Assembly: GCF_036346595.1 (NCBI RefSeq)
Contig: NZ_CP107834.1
Span: forward strand, 868,001-932,000
Direction: 5' to 3'
DNA: 64,000 nucleotides
Origin: Streptomyces sp. NBC_00525
Lineage (GTDB): Bacteria > Actinomycetota > Actinomycetes > Streptomycetales > Streptomycetaceae
Shown here piece after piece: positions 16,159 through 25,940 of the stretch (position 1 is the stretch's first letter; each line of letters begins with the position of its first letter). The position numbers and the translations under genes are program-made. Under the pieces are notes generated by a model. It did not search any database, had not been told where the DNA came from, and saw only the letters and a list, made by a program, of their open reading frames with translations.

Positions 16159-16187
16159 AGTAAAACAGACCCGGACTGACGGTCGAA
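16159..16187 (-). promoter_or_regulatory. Promoter of the metNIQ leader
   Basis: Reverse strand: -35 TTCGAC (16182-16187), 17-base spacer, -10 TTTACT (16159-16164), then seven bases to the ATG at 16151. The spacing would place the transcription start on the A of the AUG. The rest of the 15855-16441 gap contains no other gene I can support, and I see no S-box riboswitch. Confidence 0.55.
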
Positions 16188-16441
16188 CCGTTTGTCCGAA
16201 TAGCGGACACTCACGGACAGGGCCGCACCCCGACCCCGCACCCGGCGGCGAATTCCAGCCATACCGCTCTGACCTGCGACGATAGCGGCGGCGGCTGGCC
16301 GGTTCCGGCTGCTGCGGCGTGGCGGGGGTGGGCGCCCGCTGTGGTCAAGGCCACGGTCACCGGCCCGTCCGCCCGCGACTCCGGGGCCCGGCCCGCAGGG
16401 GCGCACGCGGTCGTCCCGGCGCCCCGTAATACCCTCGGCAC

Positions 16442-16801
16442 ATGCTCGACGCCCTGACGGTCGCGGTCGCCGCGGCCGCCCTCGCCCTCGCCGCCTGGTG
16501 CGGACACGCCGCATACCGGGACCAGCCCACCAAGGACTGGCACTTCATCGGTATGGCCGTCGTCTCGCTGCTGGCGCTGGCGCAGCTGGTGACCGGGATC
16601 GTGCAGCTGGCCCGCGGCGAGCGGCCCGAGCAGGGCATGACCATCTTCATCGCGTATCTGGCCGGGGCGTTCCTCGCCGTTCCGGCGGCGGGGTTCCTGT
16701 CGCTGAGCGAGCGGACCCGCTGGGGTTCGGTGACGGTGGCGGCGGGCGCGGTCGTCCTGGCCGTCCTCGAAGTACGGCTCTACGACATCTGGGGAGGCTG
16801 A
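16442..16801 (+). CDS. Small integral membrane protein, unknown function
   Basis: A 119-residue protein with four predicted membrane helices (about 4-24, 36-57, 67-88, 93-112) joined by short charged loops (AYRDQPTKDWH; LSERTRWG). No catalytic motif is visible. The ATG at 16442 has TAATAC nine bases upstream, the spacing of a leaderless start. Its stop is two bases before the next membrane protein gene, so the two are an operon and the products may form a complex. Unknown family. Confidence 0.82.
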   Translation: MLDALTVAVAAAALALAAWCGHAAYRDQPTKDWHFIGMAVVSLLALAQLVTGIVQLARGERPEQGMTIFIAYLAGAFLAVPAAGFLSLSERTRWGSVTVAAGAVVLAVLEVRLYDIWGG

Positions 16802-16803
16802 CC

Positions 16804-17241
16804 GTGGCCGACACCGACACCACGCCGGCGACGGCCGCCGACGAGAAGCGGCCGTTCGACCTGAGCCGCGGCCCCGGCCGGGTCCTGGTCTGGTTCTACG
16901 GGGTGTTCACCGTGGCGGCGGCGTCCCGCTCGATCGTCCAGATGATCCTGGACTTCGACCGCGCGCCCCTGGCCTATGTGCTGTCGGCCGTGGCCGCGGC
17001 GGTCTACGGCTTCATCACGTACTCGCTGGTGCGCGGGGGCGAGCGGGCCCGCCGGACGGCGCTGGTGTGCTGCGCGGCCGAACTGGCCGGAGTGCTGGTG
17101 GTGGGGGCGTGGACGCTGGTGGAGCCGTCCGCGTTCGCCGATGCCACGGTGTGGTCGTACTGCGGCCGGGACTACCTGTTCATCCCGGTGATCCTGCCGG
17201 TCACCGGGATGATGTGGCTGCGCCGCGCCCGTACCGCGTAG
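16804..17241 (+). CDS. Small integral membrane protein, unknown function
   Basis: A 145-residue protein starting at GTG 16804, two bases after the preceding gene and therefore translated from the same mRNA. Residues 1-25 are hydrophilic (ADTDTTPATAADEKRPFDLS); four membrane helices follow (VLVWFYGVFTVAAASRS and similar). The YCGRDYLFIPVILP stretch lies in the last helix hairpin. No enzymatic motif. Similar four-helix topology in both proteins suggests a paired membrane complex; this is inference. Confidence 0.82.
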   Translation: MADTDTTPATAADEKRPFDLSRGPGRVLVWFYGVFTVAAASRSIVQMILDFDRAPLAYVLSAVAAAVYGFITYSLVRGGERARRTALVCCAAELAGVLVVGAWTLVEPSAFADATVWSYCGRDYLFIPVILPVTGMMWLRRARTA

Positions 17242-17305
17242 CGGCCGGAACGCGGCGCCCGCCTCGTTCGCACGAAGGCGCCGGACGCCCGTTCGTACGT
17301 AAGCG

Positions 17306-17812
17306 CTAGGCGCTGGCGACGTACGCGCCGGGGGCCCGGGCGTCCTTCTCCAGCAGGATCATCATGACGCCGTCGCTGCCGGTGGCGTTGCCCACGGTGG
17401 CGTATCCCGCGCGCCGGTAGAGGCGCAGGTTGCCCTCGCTGCGGTGGCCGGTGTGCAGCCGGAAGCGGGTGGCGGCGCGCTCCTCGGCGAGGCCCGCCTC
17501 CGCCGCGCGCAGCAGCCGGGCGCCGAGGCCGTGGCCGCGCAGCCGGGGGTGGACGCAGAGCTTGCCGATCCGGCCGGTGCCCTCCTCGTCGGTCGAGCCC
17601 CGCACGGAGCCGACGATCTCGTCGCCGAGGCGGGCCACGTACACCAGGTTCTCGGTGATCTCGGCGCGGACCGAGTCGAGGGTCTGGACGAGCGGGTCGA
17701 TGCGGTAATTGCCGTACAGCTCCGCCTCGCTCTGGAAACAGAGGTACTGAAGCTTCAGAATCTCTTCGGCGTCCTGTGCGCCCGCCGCCGAGATGGTCAC
17801 GCTCATGCCCAT
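17306..17812 (-). CDS. GNAT family N-acetyltransferase
   Basis: A 168-residue acetyltransferase. The core runs DEIVGSVRGSTDEEGTGRIG, then KLCVHPRLRGHGLGARLL with the acetyl-CoA binding R-x-x-G-x-G, then RLYRRAGYATVG. Substrate unknown. Three nearby ATGs are possible; 17812 (MGMSVTIS) is chosen because GGGAGG lies nine bases upstream, while 17806 would be 15 bases away and 17820 abuts the site. A hairpin-forming sequence at 17846-17883 (TTGTC..GCTCCT with AGGAGC GACAA) lies in its upstream region. Confidence 0.87.
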   Translation of the reverse strand: MGMSVTISAAGAQDAEEILKLQYLCFQSEAELYGNYRIDPLVQTLDSVRAEITENLVYVARLGDEIVGSVRGSTDEEGTGRIGKLCVHPRLRGHGLGARLLRAAEAGLAEERAATRFRLHTGHRSEGNLRLYRRAGYATVGNATGSDGVMMILLEKDARAPGAYVASA

Positions 17813-18015
17813 GTGCGCATGCCTCCCGCTCACCTGATCCGCCGGTTGTCTTCCGCTCCTTTCCCGAAGATCAGGAGCGACAACCTCCGCCGGGGAGCAT
17901 TCTGCGCAGACATCCAAGGCGACGGGAACGGATGGGGCCCAAACTCCGCTGTGACATACCCAACTCCCCTGCGATGTGACGGGAACGGGTGTGCAGGGGA
18001 GCCGGGCCCCCCGTC

Positions 18016-19173
18016 CTAGCGCCGTGCCGCGAAGTCCGCCGCGGCGAGCAGCGCGGTGTCCGGGTTGTCGGAGAAGACGCCGTCGATCCCGGTCGCGAAG
18101 TACGCGGCGAACGCGCCGAACGCGTCCCCGTACGCGTTGGGGTCGGTGCCGCGCCGGAAGTCGGCGGGCAGGAAGGCGTTCTCGTTGCGCATGGTGTACG
18201 GGTGCAGGACGAGGCCACGGGCGTGGGCGTCGCGCACCAGAGTGGTGGGCTCGGTGAGCCGGCCGGAGGCGTCCTTGGGGATGATCAGGTCGAGGGTGGG
18301 GCCGATGCCCTGGGCGAAGGAGGCCAGCCACTTCAGGCCCTTCGGCGTGATCAGGTCGTCCGTGGTGCGCGGGTCGCCGGACACCTGGAAGTCCCACGGA
18401 CGGCTGCCGGCGCCGGAGAGGAGCACGATGCGCGGGGTGGCGACCAGCTTCGCCAGGCGCTGGACGCTGCTCGGCTCGAAGGACTGGAGGATCACCGGGG
18501 ACTGGGCGCGGTGGCGTCCGTAGCGGCGCAGGAGCTTGGCGAGCGGCTCCTCCAGGCCGAGGCCCAGGCCGCGGAAGTAGGTGGGGTGCTTGGTCTCGAC
18601 GTACAGCCAGACGGGCTTGGAGCGGCGGCGGCCCTCGCGGTCGGCCCAGCGCAGGACCTCCTCGAAGGTGGGGACCTCCCAGCGGTCGTCGTAGAGGGTG
18701 TTCTTCTGGCGGTTGGCCGGAATGCGCTCCTTGGCGCGCAGCGTCTTCAGTTCGGCGAGGGTGAAGTCCTCGGTGAACCAGCCGGTGAGGCGGACGCCGT
18801 CGACGGTCTTGGTGGTGCGCCTGTTCGCGAACTCGGGGTGCTCGGAGACGTCCGTGGTGGCGGTGATGTCGTTCTCGTGGCGGCAGACGAGGTGGCCGTC
18901 GCGGGTCGGGACGAGGTCCTGTTCGATGATGTGCGCGCCCAGGTCCAGGGCGAGCTGGTAGGAGCCCAGGGTGTGTTCGGGGCGGTAGCCGCTGGCGCCC
19001 CGGTGGCCGATGACCGTGGGGACCGGCAGGTCGAGGCGGTGGCCGCCGTGACCGCCGTGCCGCCCGGCCGCCTGCGCCGTTGTGGTGACGCCCAGGGCGG
19101 CGGTTCCCAGGACCGCCGCTCCCGCCCCGATGAGGGTCCGTCGTCCCGGCGCGGCCTGCGCACGCTCTGTCAT
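18016..19173 (-). CDS. Secreted glycerophosphodiester phosphodiesterase (Tat substrate)
   Basis: A 385-residue enzyme. Residues 1-36 are a twin-arginine-type signal peptide (GRRTLIGAGAAVLGTAALGV ending TTTAQA). The catalytic domain has the GDPD hallmarks: VIGHRGASGYRPEHTLGSY with the catalytic His, then IEQDLVPTRDGHLVCRHE with the metal-binding Glu/Asp, and YVETKHP. It cleaves glycerophosphodiesters into glycerol-3-phosphate and an alcohol, releasing phosphate and lipid head groups outside the cell. The ATG at 19173 has GAGGAG nine bases upstream. It is divergent from plsC, a lipid-synthesis gene; a shared theme of glycerolipid turnover is plausible. Confidence 0.93.
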   Translation of the reverse strand: MTERAQAAPGRRTLIGAGAAVLGTAALGVTTTAQAAGRHGGHGGHRLDLPVPTVIGHRGASGYRPEHTLGSYQLALDLGAHIIEQDLVPTRDGHLVCRHENDITATTDVSEHPEFANRRTTKTVDGVRLTGWFTEDFTLAELKTLRAKERIPANRQKNTLYDDRWEVPTFEEVLRWADREGRRRSKPVWLYVETKHPTYFRGLGLGLEEPLAKLLRRYGRHRAQSPVILQSFEPSSVQRLAKLVATPRIVLLSGAGSRPWDFQVSGDPRTTDDLITPKGLKWLASFAQGIGPTLDLIIPKDASGRLTEPTTLVRDAHARGLVLHPYTMRNENAFLPADFRRGTDPNAYGDAFGAFAAYFATGIDGVFSDNPDTALLAAADFAARR

Positions 19174-19404
19174 GAATGCTCCTCGCATGTGATGTACGGC
19201 ACCTGTCGGGCGAGGACCGAGCGTAGGCAGGGGCGGGGTCGCGGGGGCGGCACCTGGACGAACACGGCGCGAATGCGTGTCGACGCGGTGTATCCGGTGT
19301 GTGAACCCGATGTGCGCGGGGCCGGTACCCGCGAGTATCGTCCTCACCTGCATGGACCCCCACCACCGTCGCCCGGCCGCCCGGCCACTACACCGGAGGA
19401 AGCG

Positions 19405-20076
19405 TTGTCCCGACTCGCACTCATCAAGGCAGTGCTCGGACCGATCCTGCGTCTGATGTTCCGTCCGCAGGTGGACGGCATCGAGAACATTCCGGGGACC
19501 GGACCGGTGATCCTCGCGGGCAACCACCTGACGTTCATCGACTCGATGATCATGCCGATCTGCTGCGAGCGGCCGGTGTACTTCATCGGCAAGGACGAGT
19601 ACGTGACGGGCAAGGGCCTCAAGGGCCGGCTGATGGCCTGGTTCTTCACCGGCGTGGGCATGATCCCGGTGGACCGTGACGGCGGGCGCGGCGGTGTCGC
19701 GGCGCTGATGACGGGCCGGCGGGTGCTGGAGGAGGGCAAGGCCTTCGCGATCTACCCGGAGGGCACCCGCTCCCCCGACGGCCGGCTCTACCGGGGCCGT
19801 ACGGGCATCGCCCGGCTGACGCTGATGACGGGCGCGCCGGTGGTGCCGTTCGCGATGATCGGCACGGACAAGCTCCAGCCGGGCGGCGCGGGGCTGCCCC
19901 GGCCGGGCAAGGTCAGGGTGCGTTTCGGCGCGCCGATGGAGTTCTCGCGCTACGAGGGCATGGACCGCGACCGCTATGTGCTGCGGGCGGTGACGGACTC
20001 CGTGATGGCCGAGGTGATGCGGTTGTCCGGCCAGGAGTACGTGGACATGTACGCGACCAAGGCGAAGGCGGCCTGA
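19405..20076 (+). CDS. plsC: 1-acyl-sn-glycerol-3-phosphate acyltransferase family protein
   Basis: A 223-residue PlsC-type acyltransferase. It has the His-x4-Asp catalytic motif NHLTFID near residue 38 and the glycerol-phosphate binding motif YPEGTRSPDG near 118, plus TGAPVVPFAMIG. It would acylate lysophosphatidic acid at the membrane for phospholipid synthesis. The start is TTG at 19405, set by GGAGGA five bases upstream; the frame upstream is Arg/Pro-rich noise. The 230-base divergent region with the diesterase gene holds no other gene. Confidence 0.92.
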   Translation: MSRLALIKAVLGPILRLMFRPQVDGIENIPGTGPVILAGNHLTFIDSMIMPICCERPVYFIGKDEYVTGKGLKGRLMAWFFTGVGMIPVDRDGGRGGVAALMTGRRVLEEGKAFAIYPEGTRSPDGRLYRGRTGIARLTLMTGAPVVPFAMIGTDKLQPGGAGLPRPGKVRVRFGAPMEFSRYEGMDRDRYVLRAVTDSVMAEVMRLSGQEYVDMYATKAKAA

Positions 20077-20092
20077 TCCGCCGGCGTTCCGT

Positions 20093-20128
20093 GTGAGGGC
20101 CCGCTCCCGGCCGGGGGCGGGCCCTCAC
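20093..20128. terminator. Bidirectional terminator between plsC and the MFS gene
   Basis: GTGAGGGCCCGC (20093-20104) pairs perfectly with GCGGGCCCTCAC (20117-20128), placed between two convergent stops 65 bases apart. Confidence 0.85.
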
Positions 20129-20140
20129 GCGTATGCCGGG

Positions 20141-21685
20141 CTACTCGTGCACGATGCCTTCCTCCAGTTCCTGGCCGCGCAGCAGGAACCAGGCGGCGAC
20201 CGCGGTCGCCACGAGGACGACGGCGCCGACGACCGAGGCGAGGTGCAGCCCGTCCACGAACGCGTCCTGGGCGGCGGAGACCAGTTCGGCGGCCTCGTGG
20301 GCCGGCAGCAGGTGCGAGGACTCCACGGCGCCGCCGAGTGATTCGTGCGCGGCGGACGAGACGGCGGCCGGGGTGTGCTCGGGGGCCGTGAAGCTCTGGT
20401 ACGAGTGGGTGACGATGGAGCCGAGCAGCGCGATGCCGAGGGCGGCGCCGAGTTCGTACGCCGTCTCGGAGACCGCGGAGGCGGAGCCCGCGTGCTCCTT
20501 GGGGACGCTGGAGAGGATGACGTCGGAGGTCACCGTGAACGCGAAGCCCGCGCCGACGCCGACGACCAGGAGCAGCGCGCCGATCAGCGGGTAGGCCGTG
20601 TCGCGGTGGACGGCGGCGACCGTGGCCAGGGCCAGGCCGATCGCGGCGAGCCCGCCGGAGACCACCACCCGTACGGTGTACCGCCGGGCGACGACGCCCG
20701 CCAGCAGGCCCGCGGTGACCGCGCCCGCGGCGGCGGGCAGTTCGGCCAGCCCGGCCTCCAGCGGTCCGCGTCCCTGGACCAGCTGGAGGAACTGGGAGAG
20801 GAAGAAGACCAGTCCGGACAGGCCCAGGATGGTCAGCAGATCGGCCAGCACGGCGCCGGAGAAGCCCCGGTGGTGGAAGAGGCGCATGTCGAGCAGGGGC
20901 GCGGGGAGCCGGAACTGACGGCGTACGAACCAGGTCAGCGCCAGCAGTCCGGCGACGCCCACCACGGCCGGGGTCCAGCCCGCGCCGTGGGCGGCCAGCT
21001 CCTTGATGGCGTAGACGACGCCGATCATCCCGACCAGCGAGAGACCCACGCTCGGCAGGTCCCAGGGGCCGGGCGCCGGGTTCTTCGACTCGGGGATGAG
21101 CTTGATGCCGACCGCCACGAGCACGGCCATCACGGGCAGGTTGATCAGGAAGACCGAGCCCCACCAGAAGTGTTCGAGCAGGAATCCGCCGACGACCGGT
21201 CCCACGGCGGCCCCGGCCGAGGCCATGGCGCCCCAGATGCCGATGGCGAGGCTGCGCTCGCGGGGGTCGTGGAAGAGGTTGCGGATCAGGGCCAGGGTGG
21301 ACGGCATCAGGGTGGCGCCGGCGACGCCGAGCAGGGCCCGCGCCACGATCATCATCTCGGGGGTGTGCGCGTAGGCGTTGAGCACCGAGACCGCGCCGAA
21401 GGCGGTGGCGCCGCACAGCAGCAGCTTCTTGCGGCCGATGCGGTCGCCGAGGCTGCCCATGGAGACCAGGAGTCCGGCGATGACGAAGGAGTAGACGTCA
21501 CCGATCCACAGCAGCTGGGTGCCGGTCGGCTCCAGGTCCTCGCTGAGGAACGGGGTGGCCAGGCCGAGCACGGTGGCGTCCACGGCCACCAGCAGCACCG
21601 CGAGGACGAGGACGGCCAGCGCGATCCACCGGCCGGGCCGGTACGGCTCCACGGGGGGTTCCGGCTGCTCTGCGACGCTGCTCAT
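20141..21685 (-). CDS. MFS drug exporter, DHA2 family (14 helices)
   Basis: A 514-residue transporter with 14 predicted helices. Motif A is GSLGDRIGRKKLLL (about residue 80) and motif C is GAAVGPVVGGFLLEHFWWG, both typical of DHA2 drug:H+ antiporters such as QacA. It likely exports a hydrophobic or cationic toxic compound; substrate unknown. The ATG at 21685 overlaps the TetR stop by four bases (ATGA), so regulator and pump form one translationally coupled operon behind the palindromic operator at 22246-22277. Confidence 0.93.
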   Translation of the reverse strand: MSSVAEQPEPPVEPYRPGRWIALAVLVLAVLLVAVDATVLGLATPFLSEDLEPTGTQLLWIGDVYSFVIAGLLVSMGSLGDRIGRKKLLLCGATAFGAVSVLNAYAHTPEMMIVARALLGVAGATLMPSTLALIRNLFHDPRERSLAIGIWGAMASAGAAVGPVVGGFLLEHFWWGSVFLINLPVMAVLVAVGIKLIPESKNPAPGPWDLPSVGLSLVGMIGVVYAIKELAAHGAGWTPAVVGVAGLLALTWFVRRQFRLPAPLLDMRLFHHRGFSGAVLADLLTILGLSGLVFFLSQFLQLVQGRGPLEAGLAELPAAAGAVTAGLLAGVVARRYTVRVVVSGGLAAIGLALATVAAVHRDTAYPLIGALLLVVGVGAGFAFTVTSDVILSSVPKEHAGSASAVSETAYELGAALGIALLGSIVTHSYQSFTAPEHTPAAVSSAAHESLGGAVESSHLLPAHEAAELVSAAQDAFVDGLHLASVVGAVVLVATAVAAWFLLRGQELEEGIVHE

Positions 21686-22233
21686 TGCTCCACGCTCCGG
21701 CGTGCGCCGCCGAGCAGCAACTCGACGACCATGTACGGGAAGTCCCGTGCGGCCACCCGGCCCGCCTGAACGGCCCACGCCGCGCTGCCGATGAGCCCGT
21801 ACAGCGCCTCGGTCAGCCAGGCCGGGGTCAGGTCGATGCGGAACTCGCCGCGCTCCTGGCCGCGCAGGAAGAAGGCGGCGACGCGGGCGTCCAGCCGGTC
21901 CCAGCCGGGGTTCTGCTCCTCGCCCTCGAAGAGCTGGTTCTCCGTCACCAGGAAGGAGAGCAGCCCGGCGCTCGGCTCGACGGCGGCGACGAAGCGGCGC
22001 AGCGCCTCCTCGCTCGTGCCCTCGTCCATCGCGGCGGCGTCGAGGGCCGCCCCGAACTCCTGGATGCCCAGTTCCTCCAGCGCCCGTACGAGGGCGTCGC
22101 GACCGGCGAAGTGCCGGTGCAGGGTGGCGCGGCCGATGCCGGCGGCCTTGGCGACCTCGTCCGTGGTGGCAGTGGATTTGCGGGTCAGCAGGGCCGCAGC
22201 GGCGCGCAGCACTTGCTCACGATCAACACTCAT
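21682..22233 (-). CDS. TetR family repressor of the adjacent exporter
   Basis: A 183-residue regulator. The N-terminal helix-turn-helix is TTDEVAKAAGIGRATLHRHF (about residues 23-42); the rest is the helical ligand domain. It should repress its own operon and the MFS gene, and be released by the pump's substrate. The ATG at 22233 has no ribosome site; TAGTGT lies six bases upstream on the reverse strand, so the mRNA is likely leaderless. A 32-base palindrome begins 12 bases before the start codon and would overlap the promoter. Confidence 0.93.
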   Translation of the reverse strand: MSVDREQVLRAAAALLTRKSTATTDEVAKAAGIGRATLHRHFAGRDALVRALEELGIQEFGAALDAAAMDEGTSEEALRRFVAAVEPSAGLLSFLVTENQLFEGEEQNPGWDRLDARVAAFFLRGQERGEFRIDLTPAWLTEALYGLIGSAAWAVQAGRVAARDFPYMVVELLLGGARRSVEQ

Positions 22234-22245
22234 GAGACGACACTA

Positions 22246-22277
22246 ACCCGGATGAGACAATTTTGTCTCATCCGGGT
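22246..22277. promoter_or_regulatory. Palindromic TetR operator over the tetR-MFS promoter
   Basis: Arms ACCCGGATGAGACAA (22246-22260) and TTGTCTCATCCGGGT (22263-22277) are perfectly complementary over 15 bases with a TT centre. The core TGAGACAA..TTGTCTCA resembles operators of TetR repressors of exporters. The inferred -10 (TAGTGT, 22240-22245) abuts it. It could also serve as a terminator for the sigma gene upstream. Confidence 0.8.
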
Positions 22278-22306
22278 GGATGGCGTCCCGCCGGCGCGCG
22301 GGCCGG

Positions 22307-23188
22307 TCAGTGGTCCAGCAGGACCAGGTCCAGGCCGGGCAGCCGCGCCGGGTCGCTGATCGCGTACATCTCCACGATCCGCCCGTTCTCGACGGTGAAC
22401 CGCATGACCGAGAACGGCACCCCGGGCGCCGCCGAGACGACCGCGGGCCGGCCGTCGAGCAGGGCGGGCCGCCCCTCCGTGGCCAGCCGCGCGAACATGA
22501 TCGCCTGCCGGGCCACCTGGGCGGCCCCGGCCACGGGCACGGGCACCCCGCTGTCGCCCGAGCGGACCACCACGTCCGGGTCGAGGACGGTGAGCAGCGC
22601 CTCGAAGTCGCCGCCCCGGGCGGCGGTCAGGAACGCCTCGACCACCTCGCGCCGCCGGCCGGCGTCCGGGTCGGGTACGGGATCGGCGCCCCGCACCCGG
22701 CGGCGGGCCCGGCTGGCGAGCTGGCGGGCGGCGGCCGGGGTGCGGTCGACGATCGGGGCGATCTCGTCGAACGGCACGGCGAACATGTCGTGCAGCACGA
22801 AGGCGAGGCGTTCGGCCGGGTCGAGCGTTTCGAGCACCACGAGCAGCGCCAGGCCCACGGAGTCGGCGACGAGTGCCTGCTCCTCCGGATCGCCGGAGCG
22901 GGCGGGGCCGGGGCCGGGCGGCACGGGGGCGTCCGCGCCGGTCTCCAGGGGCTCCTCGCGCCGGGCGCGGCGGGAGCGCAGCATGTCCAGGCAGACCCGT
23001 CCCACGACGGTCGTCAGCCAGCCGCCGAGGTTGCCGATGCCGGTGCCGTCGGTGCGGCCGAGCTTGATCCACGCCTCCTGGACCGCGTCCTGCGCCTCGG
23101 CGGTGGAGCCCAGCATGCGGTGGGCGACCGCCTCCAGACGGCCCCGGTGCTCCTCGAAACGTGCCGCCAGGTACTCGTGGTCGTTCAA
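22307..23188 (-). CDS. ECF41-type RNA polymerase sigma factor with SnoaL-like C-terminus
   Basis: A 293-residue sigma factor. Region 2 is about residues 8-75 (AVAHRMLGSTAEAQDAVQEA), region 4 about 110-165 (LDPAERLAFVLHDMFAVPFD), and residues 180-290 form a SnoaL/NTF2-like domain ending NGRIVEMYAISDPARL, the layout of group ECF41, where this domain replaces a separate anti-sigma. The start is TTG 23188 with GGGAGG six bases upstream. Its upstream region carries the ECF41 promoter motif, so it probably activates itself. ECF41 genes usually sit next to a small oxidoreductase; here the upstream neighbour is an aldo/keto reductase. Confidence 0.92.
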   Translation of the reverse strand: MNDHEYLAARFEEHRGRLEAVAHRMLGSTAEAQDAVQEAWIKLGRTDGTGIGNLGGWLTTVVGRVCLDMLRSRRARREEPLETGADAPVPPGPGPARSGDPEEQALVADSVGLALLVVLETLDPAERLAFVLHDMFAVPFDEIAPIVDRTPAAARQLASRARRRVRGADPVPDPDAGRRREVVEAFLTAARGGDFEALLTVLDPDVVVRSGDSGVPVPVAGAAQVARQAIMFARLATEGRPALLDGRPAVVSAAPGVPFSVMRFTVENGRIVEMYAISDPARLPGLDLVLLDH

Positions 23189-23223
23189 CTTCGCCCTCCC
23201 GCGCCGGATGCCGTCACCACACT

Positions 23224-23250
23224 GACGTGCGGGACGGCCGCGATGTGACG
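23224..23250 (-). promoter_or_regulatory. ECF41-type autoregulatory promoter
   Basis: Reverse strand CGTCACA (23244-23250), 16 bases, CGTC (23224-23227). The published ECF41 consensus is TGTCACA-N16-CGTC, so only one base differs. It lies 36 bases before the TTG start. Confidence 0.7.
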
Positions 23251-23278
23251 GGCGGCCGGGCGGTGCCGTGTGCCGGGG

Positions 23279-24250
23279 TCAGTTCCAGGGCAGCGATGCG
23301 CGGTGGCGCCAGTACGCCTCCGGCTCCTCGACCAGGGCGTCCAGCCGGGCGCGCCGCTCCTCGTCGAGGACGGGCACGGTCGCGTGGAGGTTGCCGAAGA
23401 GCTGGGCGGGGGTGGCCGCGCCGGAGAGCACGACCCCGGCCCAGGGCTGGTGGAGCACCAGGGCGAGGGCGACCGCGTCGCTGCCCAGGCCCTCCTCCCC
23501 CGCGATCTCCCGCACGACGGCGGGCGCCTGGTCGCCGGCGAGCCTGCCGTTGGCCATGGCCTCCTTGACGATGACGGTGAGCCCGGCGGCGTGCGCCTCG
23601 GCGAGTGCGGGTCCGGCCGAGGTCTCCAGCGCGTTGTAGGTGGCCTGGACGGTACGGAAGAGGGGGGCGCCGTCCACCGTGATCGCGAGGGCGGCCCGGA
23701 TCGCCTCCGCCTGGCCGGGTCCGCTGGTGGACAGGCCGACGCTGACGCCCCCGTCCGCGAGGCGGGCGAGGCGGGTGTGGAGGTCCTTGTCGGTGAGCGC
23801 CGGGCTGTCCGGGGTGACGGAGTGGATCTGGTAGAGGTCGAGCCGGTCGCCGAGGAGGGCGGCGGTCTCGGCGCGCTGGCGCTCGTAGGCGGCGGCGCTG
23901 TGGTCCTTGACCTCGTGGGTCTCGGCGTCGGGGCGCCAGTCGGCGGTGTAGGTGTAGCCCCACTTGCTGCCGACGACGACGTCGTCCGCCTCGGGGTGCG
24001 CGGCGAGCCAGCCGGCCAGGAACTCCTCGGCGCGCCCGTAGGAGCGGGCGGTGTCGATGTAGCGGACGCCCTGCGCGTAGGCGGCGTCGAGGAGTTCGTG
24101 CGTACGGTCGCGCAGGGCGTCGGGCGAGCGGTCACCAGGCAGGTCGCGGTCGCGGTGCGGGGTGAGGTAGCCGGGCCTGCCGATGGCGGCCAAGCCGAGC
24201 CCGATGTGGGCGGTGGGGGTGGTCGCGGCGGAAAGTCGGGCGAACGGCAT
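23279..24250 (-). CDS. Aldo/keto reductase
   Basis: A 323-residue TIM-barrel oxidoreductase. Family features: IGLGLAAIGRPGYLT at the first strand, GVRYIDTARSYGRAEEFL with the catalytic Asp/Tyr, VGSKWGYTY for the lysine, and DLYQIHSV for the His. NADPH would reduce an aldehyde or ketone; the substrate is unknown. The ATG at 24250 has GAGGAG about eight bases upstream. It lies between argH and the ECF41 sigma gene on the same strand; the ECF41 promoter starts a new transcript after it. Confidence 0.92.
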   Translation of the reverse strand: MPFARLSAATTPTAHIGLGLAAIGRPGYLTPHRDRDLPGDRSPDALRDRTHELLDAAYAQGVRYIDTARSYGRAEEFLAGWLAAHPEADDVVVGSKWGYTYTADWRPDAETHEVKDHSAAAYERQRAETAALLGDRLDLYQIHSVTPDSPALTDKDLHTRLARLADGGVSVGLSTSGPGQAEAIRAALAITVDGAPLFRTVQATYNALETSAGPALAEAHAAGLTVIVKEAMANGRLAGDQAPAVVREIAGEEGLGSDAVALALVLHQPWAGVVLSGAATPAQLFGNLHATVPVLDEERRARLDALVEEPEAYWRHRASLPWN

Positions 24251-24315
24251 CGCGGGCTCCTCGTCGTCGGGCAGGACGCGCCTACCCCTCAACGTAGCCC
24301 GCGATGCCTTTCCGG

Positions 24316-25803
<1,488 letters not shown>

Positions 25804-25834
25804 TCACGGTGCGGCCGTCGCCACGATCACTGAC

Positions 25835-25870
25835 AGGCATAACTATGCAATCGACTGCATGGTTTGTCAA
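25835..25870 (-). promoter_or_regulatory. argH promoter with ARG box
   Basis: Reverse strand: -35 TTGACA (25865-25870), then ACCATGCAGTCGATTGCATA and GTTATGCC. The repeated TGCAN..TGCATA half-sites are an ARG box-like pair, overlapping a -10 of CATAGT at 17-base spacing. The similar pattern before argC supports ArgR control. Confidence 0.7.
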
Positions 25871-25940
25871 AGAGGGTGTCGGCGCACCGTGACCCGCCGA
25901 ACCCGTGTGCGGGGCACGACGGCGGCCTAGAGTCCGTTCC

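Noticed and set aside
15855..16441. SAM (S-box) riboswitch before metN
   Set aside because: No recognisable S-box core; the leader peptide explanation fits better.
17846..17883. Regulatory hairpin upstream of the GNAT gene
   Set aside because: The two stems are separated by a bulge and have no other support, so it is mentioned only in that gene's entry.
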